Assembly (NCBI GenBank): GCA_027030435.1 | Contig: JALVEX010000097.1 | Span: forward strand, 1-14,409 | Length of the DNA: 14,409 bases | Source of the DNA: Paracoccaceae bacterium | GTDB taxonomy: Bacteria > Pseudomonadota > Alphaproteobacteria > Rhodobacterales > Rhodobacteraceae | Reading direction: 5' to 3' | Shown here: one piece after another, positions 1-6,714 of the stretch | Layout: each line of letters opens with the position of its first letter | Numbering within the stretch: the first letter of the stretch is position 1 | Translations under genes and position numbers: made by a program | Notes under the pieces: model-generated | The model's input: the letters and a program-made list of their open reading frames with translations, nothing else | Database searches by the model: none | What the model was told of the DNA's origin: nothing

Positions 1-460
1 TGAGGCCGAGCTTTTCGCGCAGCGCCTCGAGATCCTCGGCATTGACGGGCAGATCGGAGAGGGGCGCCCCCTTGCGTATCCCGAGCGTGGCCCGGGCGGC
101 GTCATTGGTATCGATGAAGCGCATTTCACGCCCGATCATGAAGGCGGCGTTCTTTTCGAAGGGCACGAGCAGATCCTGCTCGCCCGCGCCGCCTTCCTTG
201 TGATCCAGCTGATCGAGAAAAAGGCCGGCGCGCTGGAAGTGGCGGCCGAGGCTCTTGTCGAGGCGATCCTCGATCGGGGCGCCGTTTGCATTCTTGCGGA
301 TCGGGGAGATCAGGCTTTCCCACTGATCCAGAAGCTCTTCGTAGCGCAACGGATCGATCGCCACCTCGTAGAGGCGGTCGATCACCAGATCGCTCTGCCC
401 CGGCGCCCGGCGATCATCATCCCCGCTCTTGCTATCCTTGTCCTGTTTGTCAGCTTCCAT
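1..460 (-). CDS. N-terminal part of a PAS-like, probably LuxR-type regulatory protein (runs off the left edge)
   Basis: An open frame starts at ATG 460 on the minus strand and stays open for 153 codons to the window edge, so the C-terminal half is missing. Residues 1-20 are hydrophilic and rich in Asp/Lys. Residues 24-55 (starting DLVIDRLYEVAIDPLRYEEL) resemble the N-terminus of Rhodobacterales LuxR-family regulators. Residues about 100-150 look like the start of a PAS fold (FEKNAAFMIGREMRFIDTND, then AARATLG). If the family guess is right, a DNA-binding helix-turn-helix would lie beyond the edge; it cannot be seen. A GGGA precedes the ATG directly and no better ribosome site is visible. The gene lies 253 bp downstream of the D-lactate dehydrogenase-like gene on the same strand; that gap is less GC-rich than its surroundings and could hold its own promoter. 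The frame and the start are fairly sure; the family call is moderate. Confidence 0.6.
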   Translation of the reverse strand, partial: MEADKQDKDSKSGDDDRRAPGQSDLVIDRLYEVAIDPLRYEELLDQWESLISPIRKNANGAPIEDRLDKSLGRHFQRAGLFLDQLDHKEGGAGEQDLLVPFEKNAAFMIGREMRFIDTNDAARATLGIRKGAPLSDLPVNAEDLEALREKLGL

Positions 461-713
461 TCCCGTCAATCCATTCCCGCCCCGGAATCCGGCATGCGCT
501 GCGCCCCAGCCCGCAGGACTGAAGATCAATGCATTCGAAAAACAAGGCTCAGCGCATCAGGGAGTCGGATGAAACAACTCCGCAAAACCGAAAACATTTC
601 TACCAAATCCGAAGCTCACAATACCTCGAAAATGGGGCCGTATCCAGAAAGGAATGGGGGAATTTTCAAGGCAATTCCGTGCCGGCGCACCCATTCGTGA
701 AATCGGACTTCGC

Positions 714-2078
714 CTATACAACCTTTCCGGGATTTAGAATGGCGCCCGGGTCAAGCGCCGCCTTGATCTCGCGCATCAGATCCCAGGCCGCGCCGTGTTC
801 GCGCGCCATTGCGGGGCGTTTGCCCAGGCCGACCCCGTGTTCGCCGGTGATCGTGCCGCCAAGGCGGAGTGCGCGCTCGGCCATCCGTTCGGCCAGCGCC
901 TTCGCCTCCGCCATTTCCGCCGCGTTGTCCGGTTCCACCAGAAGGATCGCGTGGAAATTGCCGTCGCCCACATGGCCGAGGATCGGGCCCATGAGGGGGC
1001 TTGCATCGATATCGGCGCGGGTTTCGCGCACCGCCTGCGCAAGCCGCGAGATCGGCACGCAGACATCCGTGACGAGTGCCCGCGCCCCCTTGCGCAGCGC
1101 AAGGCAGGCATAGAAGGCCTTGTGGCGCATCTCCCACAGCCGGCTGCGCTCCTCGGGCCGGCTGGCCCAGCGAAAATCGCTGCCCCCCATTTCGGCCACG
1201 ATCTCGCCGAAGCGCTCGGCCTGTTCGGCCACGCCTGCGGGCGAGCCGTGAAACTCCAGCAGAAGATGCGGCTTTTCCGGGAGCCCGGCGTCCGAGTAAA
1301 GGTTCACCGCGCGCACGCTCGCCTCGTCGAGGAATTCGATCCGCGCCATCGGAATGCCCATCTGGATCGTGGCGATCACCGTATCGACAGCCGCCCCGAT
1401 CTCATCGAAGGCGCAGACGGCGGCCGAGATCGCCTCGGGCTGGCCGTGGAGGCGCAGGGCAAGCTCGGTAATCACGCCAAGCGTGCCCTCGCTGCCGGTG
1501 AAAAGGGCCGTCAGATCATAGCCGGAGCTCGATTTGCGCGCCCGGCTGCCGGTGCGGATCACCCGGCCGTCGGCCAGCACCACCTCGAGCGCGAGCACGT
1601 TGTCGCGCATGGTGCCGTAGCGCACGGCGGTGGTGCCGCTGGCGCGGGTGGCGGCCATGCCGCCGAGGCTTGCGTTGGCGCCGGGATCGATGGGGAAGAA
1701 GAGCCCCGTGGCGCGCAGTTCGCGATTGAGCTCTTCGCGGGTGAGCCCCGGCTGGACGACGCAATCCATGTCTTCGGCATTGACGGCGAGAAGGCGGTTC
1801 ATCCGGCTCATGTCGAGCGTGATCCCGCCCTGCGGGGCGAGCGTGTGGCCCTCGAGCGAGGTGCCCGCGCCATAGGGGATCACCGGGCAGCCGTGGGCGG
1901 AGCAGATCTTCATGATCGCGCTCACCTCCGCCGTATCCTGCGGCCAGGCCACGGCATCGGGGGGCATGGGAGGAAAATGGGTTTCGCTCTGGCCGTGGGC
2001 GGCGCGTTCGGCCTTGGAAGTTTTCAGCCGATCGCCTAGGAGTGTGGACAACTCGGCGATTGCGTTCTCTGTTCTCAT
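714..2078 (-). CDS. FAD-binding D-lactate dehydrogenase (cytochrome)/GlcD-family oxidoreductase
   Basis: A complete 454-residue flavoprotein of the vanillyl-alcohol-oxidase/GlcD superfamily. The FAD-binding PCMH domain occupies about residues 40-215: IPYGAGTSLEGH at 67-78, the DPGANASLGGMAATRASGT stretch at 131-149, and FTGSEGTLGVITE at 193-205. The C-terminal FAD-oxidase domain carries VTDVCVP (336-342), HVGDGNFH (369-376, metal/substrate histidines), GEHGVG (412-417) and a final LNPGK. This layout matches LDHD-type enzymes that oxidise D-lactate or related D-2-hydroxyacids and pass electrons to cytochrome c or the quinone pool. The exact substrate cannot be read from the sequence. ATG 2078 follows GGAG with a suitable gap, which supports this start. 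It is divergent from the ClC gene with 76 bp between starts. No signal peptide is seen, so it is probably cytoplasmic or peripheral on the membrane. Confidence 0.9.
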   Translation of the reverse strand: MRTENAIAELSTLLGDRLKTSKAERAAHGQSETHFPPMPPDAVAWPQDTAEVSAIMKICSAHGCPVIPYGAGTSLEGHTLAPQGGITLDMSRMNRLLAVNAEDMDCVVQPGLTREELNRELRATGLFFPIDPGANASLGGMAATRASGTTAVRYGTMRDNVLALEVVLADGRVIRTGSRARKSSSGYDLTALFTGSEGTLGVITELALRLHGQPEAISAAVCAFDEIGAAVDTVIATIQMGIPMARIEFLDEASVRAVNLYSDAGLPEKPHLLLEFHGSPAGVAEQAERFGEIVAEMGGSDFRWASRPEERSRLWEMRHKAFYACLALRKGARALVTDVCVPISRLAQAVRETRADIDASPLMGPILGHVGDGNFHAILLVEPDNAAEMAEAKALAERMAERALRLGGTITGEHGVGLGKRPAMAREHGAAWDLMREIKAALDPGAILNPGKVV

Positions 2079-2125
2079 GGTGGTCTCCGCTCGTCATGCG
2101 GGGGCACAGTAGGGCAAGCGGAGAA

Positions 2126-2153
2126 CGGGGAAAACCCCCGGCCGCGATCGGGG
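2126..2153 (+). promoter_or_regulatory. Three-arm GC repeat able to form alternative hairpins in front of the ClC start
   Basis: CGGGG (2126-2130), CCCCG (2136-2140) and CGGGG (2149-2153) follow each other. The middle arm can pair with either flanking arm, giving two mutually exclusive five-pair hairpins with loops of 5 and 8 bases. The third arm ends one base before ATG 2155. This may influence translation start of the ClC gene, but short G/C arms also arise by chance in GC-rich DNA. Confidence 0.25.
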
Positions 2154-2154
2154 C

Positions 2155-3876
2155 ATGACGGAACGGGAGAGCCAGGTGGGCGGGAAAGAAGACACCAAGG
2201 CGGGCACTGCCGCGGGCACTTCTGCGGGGCGGCTCTTGCAGGGATTCCGCCGCACCATGGAGGCGGTGCGCAAGGATGGGCCAGGGCATGTGCTGTTCTG
2301 GTTTCTCGCGCTTCTGATCGGGCTTGCCGCCGGTGCCGCGGCAGTGCTTTTCCGCCATGCCATACTCTTACTCGAACGCCTCTTCTACGGCACGGACGAC
2401 GTGCACCAGCTCCATAGCCTGATCGGCCATCTCGAATGGTATCGCGTGGTCGGGGTTCCGGTGCTCGGGGGGATCGTCGTGGGGATCATCCTGCACCGCT
2501 TCACCCCCGATGGGCGGGTGCGCTCGGTGGCGGATGTGATCGAGGGCGCGGCGCTGCGTGACGGGCGGGTGGAGAAACGCGCCGGTATCGCCTCGGCGCT
2601 CGCCTCGCTGATCACCCTTTCCACCGGCGGCTCCACCGGCCGCGAGGGGCCGGTGGTGCACATGGCCGGCCTGATCGCCACATGGGTTTCCGATCGCATC
2701 CACGCCAGCCCCGTCACCGCGCGCGATCTCCTCGGCTGCGGGGTTGCGGCGGCGGTTTCGGCAAGCTTCAACGCCCCCATCGCCGGCACGCTCTTCGCGC
2801 TTGAGGTGATCCTGCGCCATTTCGCCGTGCATGCCTTCGGGCCGATCGTCATCGCATCCGTTGCCGGCACGGTGGTGAGCCGGGCCAGCTTTGGCGACAT
2901 CACCGAATTCACCCTGCCCACGGAGCGCCTCATCTCCTTCTATGCCGAGCTTCCGGCCTTCATGCTGCTGGGGCTTTTCTGCGGGATCGTGGCCGTGGTG
3001 CTGATGCGTTCGGTTTTCTGGGCCACGGATCTTGGCGACGCGATCGAGAAGCGCACCCGCATGCCCTTCTGGCTGCGCCCGGCGATCGCGGGGCTGCTCC
3101 TGGGGCTGATCGCCCTGCGCTTTCCCCATATCATCGGCGTCGGCTACGAGACGACGACGCTCGCCCTCACCGGTCAGCTTTCCTTCGGGCAGGCAATCAT
3201 CTTCACCATCGTCAAGGTGATCGCGGTGGCGATCACCATGGCCGGGTTGATGGGCGGCGGGATCTTCTCGCCCTCGCTCATGGTGGGGGCGCTGGCGGGG
3301 CTCGCCTTCGGCCATGTCGCCATCTCCATCTTTCCCGATCTTTCGGGCTCGGAAACAATGTATGCGCTGGCCGGGATGGGGGCGGTGGCGGCGGCCGTTC
3401 TGGGCGCGCCGATCTCGACAACGCTGATCGTCTTCGAACTTACCGGCAACTGGGAAACCGGGCTGGCGGTGATGGTGGCGGTTTCGCTCTCGGTGGCGCT
3501 GGCGAGCCGGATCGTGGACCGCTCCTTCTTCCTCACGCTTCTCGAGCGGCGCAACATCCACCTCGCCGCCGGCCCGCAGGCCTACCTGCTGCAGATGTTT
3601 TCCGTCGCCCGTGTGATGACCCCGAAGGAGGCTGACGGCGTGCCGCCGGAAGAGGAAATCTGGGAGCGCATCGAGCAGGGCATCTACGTTGACGGCAACG
3701 CCACCCTCGAAGCCGCCATGCCGATCTTCGAGAAATCCAATCTCGGCTATATCCCCGTCGTCACCCTCTCGGGCGAAGGGGAGGGGCCGGAGCTTTGGGG
3801 CGTGCTCTACCAGGTGGACGCGCTGAAGGCCTACAACCGCGCCCTTGCCGAAACCGCCGCCGAGGAGCACGGCTAG
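2155..3876 (+). CDS. ClC-family chloride channel/transporter with C-terminal CBS-like region
   Basis: A 573-residue integral membrane protein. A hydrophilic tail (1-43) precedes about ten or more hydrophobic segments (44-455). Signature motifs are GREGP (162-166, gating glutamate E164), FNAPIAG (205-211), GGGIFSP (367-373, selectivity filter) and the second internal repeat GMGAVAAAVLGAPIS (407-421). The usual GSGIP is replaced by RSVAD (123-127), which keeps the serine. The position of the internal proton glutamate of E. coli ClC (E203) is V218, and the central tyrosine (Y445) aligns with F459. Residues about 484-562 resemble a degenerate CBS regulatory region with an acidic insert. Start: ATG 2155 has no Shine-Dalgarno at normal distance; GTG 2176 has GGGAG six bases upstream and is a good alternative; ATG 2257 is a third option. 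Family certain; channel or exchanger not decided. Confidence 0.92.
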   Translation: MTERESQVGGKEDTKAGTAAGTSAGRLLQGFRRTMEAVRKDGPGHVLFWFLALLIGLAAGAAAVLFRHAILLLERLFYGTDDVHQLHSLIGHLEWYRVVGVPVLGGIVVGIILHRFTPDGRVRSVADVIEGAALRDGRVEKRAGIASALASLITLSTGGSTGREGPVVHMAGLIATWVSDRIHASPVTARDLLGCGVAAAVSASFNAPIAGTLFALEVILRHFAVHAFGPIVIASVAGTVVSRASFGDITEFTLPTERLISFYAELPAFMLLGLFCGIVAVVLMRSVFWATDLGDAIEKRTRMPFWLRPAIAGLLLGLIALRFPHIIGVGYETTTLALTGQLSFGQAIIFTIVKVIAVAITMAGLMGGGIFSPSLMVGALAGLAFGHVAISIFPDLSGSETMYALAGMGAVAAAVLGAPISTTLIVFELTGNWETGLAVMVAVSLSVALASRIVDRSFFLTLLERRNIHLAAGPQAYLLQMFSVARVMTPKEADGVPPEEEIWERIEQGIYVDGNATLEAAMPIFEKSNLGYIPVVTLSGEGEGPELWGVLYQVDALKAYNRALAETAAEEHG

Positions 3877-4108
3877 AACGAGAGGAGATCAGGCGGAGCC
3901 GCTGCCCGGCAGCGCGCACCTCATGTGTAGGAGGGCACCGCCGGGCATTTGCCGGGGGTGCCCCGTGCTCAGCACCAGCCCGCCCCGCGGGCGTTCCGTG
4001 CATGGGATTGCCCCCCGTGCGGTGAACCTGGATGATTGACGAGCCGATCATCTGTATATCGCCCGCGCAAGCCTCTGATATAGCGGCGGGAATACGCGCC
4101 CGTGAGCC
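3877..4108. other. Convergent intergenic gap between ClC and tldD
   Basis: A 232-bp stretch without a credible gene; open frames crossing it lack recognisable protein features. It holds the long hairpin described separately, a short GTGCT/AGCAC inverted repeat just after it (3965-3975), a GATGAT/ATCATC inverted repeat (4031-4036 and 4047-4052) and a TATATC/GATATA inverted repeat (4055-4060 and 4077-4082). Both flanking genes read into it, so transcription end signals are expected here. Confidence 0.5.
3933..3963. terminator. GC-rich hairpin, candidate transcription end for ClC and/or tldD
   Basis: Arms 3933-3944 (GGGCACCGCCGG) and 3952-3963 (CCGGGGGTGCCC) pair over 12 positions with a single G-G mismatch, around the loop GCATTTG. 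It lies 56 bp after the ClC stop and 145 bp beyond the tldD stop. No T tract follows on either strand, so it is not a textbook intrinsic terminator; it could be a 3'-end stabiliser or a U-tract-less terminator. Confidence 0.4.
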
Positions 4109-5530
4109 TTAGCCCGAGCCGCCCACCGTCAGCCCGCCGATCAGCACCGTGGGCTGGCCCACGCCCACCGGCACCCATTGCCCCGCCTTGCCGCAATTGC
4201 CGATGCCGGGATCGAGGGCCATGTCATTGCCGATGGCGCGGATCTGCTTCATCGCGGCGGGGCCGTCGCCAATGAGGGTCGCGCCCTTGATCGGGGCGCC
4301 GACGCGCCCCTTCTTCACCCGGTAGGCCTCGGTGCAGGAAAAGACGAACTTGCCGTTGGTGATATCCACCTGCCCGCCGCCGAAGCCGACGGCATAGATG
4401 CCGTCTTCAAGATCGGCCAGGATGGCAGCGGGATCGGCTTTGCCGCTTTCCATGATGGTATTGGTCATGCGCGGCATGGGGGCGTGGGCGTAGGATTCGC
4501 GCCGCCCGTTGCCGGTGGGCGAGGCGCCCATCAGGCGGGCGTTCTGGCGATCCTGCATGTAGCCCACGAGGATGCCATCCTCGATCAGCACGTTGCGCCG
4601 GCTGGGGGTGCCTTCGTCATCGAAGCTGATCGAGCCGCGCCTGTCGGGGATGGTGCCGTCATCCACCACGGTGACGCCGGGCGCCGCCACGCGCTGGCCG
4701 ATGAGCCCGGTGAAGGCGGAGGTGCCCTTGCGGTTGAAATCGCCCTCGAGCCCGTGGCCCACCGCCTCGTGCAGGAGGATGCCGGGCCAGCCGGGGCCGA
4801 GCACCACGTCCATCTGCCCCGCGGGCGCGGCCTCGGCCTCGAGATTGACAAGCGCGATCCGAAGCGCCTCGCGCGCCACGCCCTGCCAGTGATCGCGGGC
4901 AATGAGCCCGGTGAGCCCGAACCGCCCCCCGCCGCCCGCCGCGCCGCTTTCGCGCCGCCCGTTCGCATCCTCGACGATCACCGAGATGTTGAGCCGCGCC
5001 ATGGGGCGGGTATCGCTGAGGCGCATTCCCTCGGGGCGCAGGATCTCGATTTCCTGCACGCTGGCGGCGATCGAGGCGGTGACCTGCACCACCCGCCTGT
5101 CCGCTTCGCGCAGGAAGGCATCGATCTCGGCAAGGGTCTCGACCTTGAGGGAAAATTCCGTTTCGCTCACCGGATCGAGATCGCGGTAGAGGCGGCGGTT
5201 GGTGCGGGGTGGCGCATCGGCGAGCGTGCCGCCGCCATCCCCCACCGCAAGGCGCGCCGTTTGGGCCGCGCGGCCAAGGGCGCTTTCGCTGATCTCTGTC
5301 GAATGGGCATAGCCCGCCGCCTCGCCCCGCACCGCGCGCAGGCCGAAGCCTTCGGCGGCATCGAAGCTTGCGGTCCTGAGCCGGCCGTCATCGAACACCA
5401 GCGCCTCGGAGCGGCGCCGCTCGAGAAAAAGCTCGCCGTCATCCGCGCCGGCCGTGGCCGCGCGCAGGTGAGCAAGCGCCTGATTCTCGTCAAGCAGCGT
5501 CTCGAAGGGGCGAAAGGGGGCTTCGGGCAT
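4109..5530 (-). CDS. tldD: TldD, zinc metalloprotease subunit of TldD/TldE
   Basis: A 473-residue member of the TldD/PmbA family. With TldE (PmbA) it forms a heterodimeric protease that cuts unfolded peptides in the cytoplasm, including microcin leader peptides and CcdA in E. coli. The catalytic HExxxH is at 254-259 (HEAVGH, followed by GLEGD). The probable third zinc ligand is C446 in GIGNCGK, near the C-terminus, where E. coli TldD has its ligand. The end of the protein (VPVGVGQPTVLIGGLTVGG) is typical. ATG 5530 is chosen because GGAG lies seven bases upstream and the protein then begins MPEAPFRPFETLL, like its relatives; an in-frame GTG at 5563 would add 11 residues. The tldE partner is not in the window. 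It is divergent from ctaC and shares a 180-bp control region with it. Confidence 0.95.
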   Translation of the reverse strand: MPEAPFRPFETLLDENQALAHLRAATAGADDGELFLERRRSEALVFDDGRLRTASFDAAEGFGLRAVRGEAAGYAHSTEISESALGRAAQTARLAVGDGGGTLADAPPRTNRRLYRDLDPVSETEFSLKVETLAEIDAFLREADRRVVQVTASIAASVQEIEILRPEGMRLSDTRPMARLNISVIVEDANGRRESGAAGGGGRFGLTGLIARDHWQGVAREALRIALVNLEAEAAPAGQMDVVLGPGWPGILLHEAVGHGLEGDFNRKGTSAFTGLIGQRVAAPGVTVVDDGTIPDRRGSISFDDEGTPSRRNVLIEDGILVGYMQDRQNARLMGASPTGNGRRESYAHAPMPRMTNTIMESGKADPAAILADLEDGIYAVGFGGGQVDITNGKFVFSCTEAYRVKKGRVGAPIKGATLIGDGPAAMKQIRAIGNDMALDPGIGNCGKAGQWVPVGVGQPTVLIGGLTVGGSG

Positions 5531-5550
5531 GAATTTTCTCCGCTTTTCGG

Positions 5551-5600
5551 GTGACAAAATCACAAAAGCGGCCGTTTGACGCGCTTTGTGAGCTTGTCAC
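5551..5600. promoter_or_regulatory. Paired near-palindromic operator-like sites in the tldD/ctaC divergent region
   Basis: TTGTGAGCTTGTCAC lies at 5586-5600 on the plus strand, and TTGTGATTTTGTCAC lies on the minus strand at 5565-5551. The two differ only at the seventh and eighth bases. Each is itself a near-palindrome (GTGA-N5-TCAC), and similarity continues outward as CGCTTT on the inner side. Their 13-bp palindromic cores start 37 bp apart, about 3.5 helical turns. The arrangement is what a dimeric or tetrameric regulator would bind. The spacing does not fit an FNR site (TTGAT-N4-ATCAA) or a standard CRP site (TGTGA-N6-TCACA), so I cannot name the regulator. Confidence 0.5.
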
Positions 5601-5605
5601 ATATC
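5576..5605 (+). promoter_or_regulatory. Candidate sigma-70-type promoter for ctaC
   Basis: TTGACG (5576-5581) and CATATC (5600-5605) are separated by 18 bp, giving a 5' leader of about 100 bases before ctaC. The proposed -10 adjoins the second palindrome. On the opposite strand TTGTGT (5637-5632) and TATATG (5613-5608), also 18 bp apart, could serve tldD. These are matches by eye only. Confidence 0.3.
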
Positions 5606-5710
5606 CTCATATATGGTTTCAGAATGATCAGACACAACTCGACATGGCAGCGCAAGCTGACGACTGGGGCAACAACGGCCGCGAAGGCCGGAAGTGGACA
5701 GGAAGAGGAC

Positions 5711-6595
5711 ATGAACACCATGCGCAGAATATCGGGCCGGATCGGCTGTTTCCTGATGATGGCAATGGGTGCCGGGCTGGCCGGGCCGGCCGGCGCGCAG
5801 GATACCCTTCAGGAGCTTGAAAGGGTCGGCAAGCCGGTGGATGGGGGCATGAATTTCCAGCCCGCCGCGACGGAACTGGCGCGTGACGTGCACTGGCTCG
5901 ACGGCATGATTCTCTACTTGATCACCGCGATCGTACTGCTCGTGGTGCTGCTCTTGCTGTTTGCCATCGGCAGATTCCGCAGCTCGCGCGGGCACGAGGC
6001 CGCCACCTTCACCCACAATGCGCCCCTGGAAATCGCCTGGACCCTGATCCCGGTGGTGATTCTGGTGATCATCGGCGCCTTCTCGCTGCCGATTCTCTTC
6101 AAGCAGCAGGAAATCCCGGAGGCCGATCTCACCATCAAGGTGACGGGCAACCAGTGGTTCTGGTCCTATGAATATCCCGATGACGGGATCGAGTTCGATT
6201 CGCTCCTGCTGGAGAAGGAAGAGCTCGCCGATTACGGATATACCCCGGATGAATATCTGCTCGCGGTGGACAATCCTGTTGTGGTTCCGGTCGGCAAGAA
6301 CGTGGTGATGCAGGTCACCGGCTCCGACGTGATCCACAGCTGGACGATCCCGGCCTTCGGCGTGAAGCAGGATGCGGTGCCCGGCCGCCTCGCGGAGCTG
6401 TGGTTCAATGTCGAGAAGGAAGGCGTCTACTTCGGCCAGTGCTCGGAGCTTTGCGGCAAGGATCACGCCTACATGCCGATCGTGGTGATGGCCGTGAGCC
6501 CGGAGAAATACGCTGAATGGCTGAAGGGCGCGAAGGAAGAATTCGCGAGCGATGACGCCGCACCGCGCCCGGTGAGGCTGGCGGCGAACGACTGA
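5711..6595 (+). CDS. ctaC: Cytochrome c oxidase (aa3-type) subunit II
   Basis: A 294-residue subunit II that accepts electrons from cytochrome c through its binuclear CuA centre and passes them to heme a of subunit I. A signal peptide covers residues 1-29, with likely cleavage at AGA|Q as in Paracoccus. Two membrane spans follow (about 66-88 and 107-130), then a periplasmic cupredoxin domain. CuA ligands are all present: H209 (DVIHSW), C244, E246, C248 and H252 with M255 (GQCSELCGKDHAYMP). The aromatic electron-entry patch NQWFW is at 147-151. ATG 5711 is preferred because GGAAGAGG lies directly upstream and the signal peptide begins there; the frame is open back to 5576 but that extension has no family resemblance. 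A small CGGCC/GGCCG hairpin (5676-5690) sits in the leader. It is the first gene of the oxidase cluster and divergent from tldD. Confidence 0.97.
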   Translation: MNTMRRISGRIGCFLMMAMGAGLAGPAGAQDTLQELERVGKPVDGGMNFQPAATELARDVHWLDGMILYLITAIVLLVVLLLLFAIGRFRSSRGHEAATFTHNAPLEIAWTLIPVVILVIIGAFSLPILFKQQEIPEADLTIKVTGNQWFWSYEYPDDGIEFDSLLLEKEELADYGYTPDEYLLAVDNPVVVPVGKNVVMQVTGSDVIHSWTIPAFGVKQDAVPGRLAELWFNVEKEGVYFGQCSELCGKDHAYMPIVVMAVSPEKYAEWLKGAKEEFASDDAAPRPVRLAAND

Positions 6596-6604
6596 ACAGG
6601 GAGG

Positions 6605-6644
6605 GTGCGGGCGGCGCCGGAAGTATCTCCGGTGTCGCCCGTGC
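6605..6644 (+). terminator. 17-pair RNA hairpin between ctaC and ctaB (attenuator or mRNA stabiliser)
   Basis: In RNA, 6605-6621 pairs with 6628-6644 over 17 positions without bulges (four G-U pairs, the rest Watson-Crick), around the loop AGUAUC. It begins nine bases after the ctaC stop. The following bases (GCAGATTTCG) contain only a TTT, so full intrinsic termination is unlikely. It probably protects the ctaC 3' end or lets only part of the transcription continue into ctaB. Confidence 0.6.
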
Positions 6645-6714
6645 GCAGATTTCGCCCCGCACCGCGCGCGGGAAATGACAACCGGATCGCAGGGCGATCT
6701 TCTGGAGAACGGGC

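Noticed and set aside
659..678. GGAATT/AATTCC hairpin (six pairs, eight-base loop) after the lactate dehydrogenase-like gene
   Set aside because: The stem is weak and no T run follows on the minus strand; too poor to call a terminator.
529..1113. Plus-strand open frame entering the lactate dehydrogenase-like gene from the intergenic gap
   Set aside because: Most of it is antisense to a clear gene and the intergenic part has no protein-like pattern.
795..2039. Long plus-strand open frame (414 codons) opposite the D-lactate dehydrogenase-like gene
   Set aside because: His/Ala/Gly-rich shadow frame without motifs.
2368..3870. Long minus-strand open frame (500 codons) opposite the ClC gene
   Set aside because: It is rich in His, Asp, Gly and Arg, has no family features, and arises from the G/C third-position bias of the real gene.
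4036..4060. TTGACG and TATATC as a promoter in the ClC/tldD gap
   Set aside because: The spacer is only 13 bp and no gene follows on that strand.
4178..5554. Long plus-strand open frame (458 codons) opposite tldD
   Set aside because: Low-complexity composition and no recognisable domain; shadow of tldD.
5587..5601. CRP-type site TGTGA...TCACA before ctaC
   Set aside because: The arms are five rather than six bases apart, so a standard CRP site is not supported; kept only as an unassigned palindrome.
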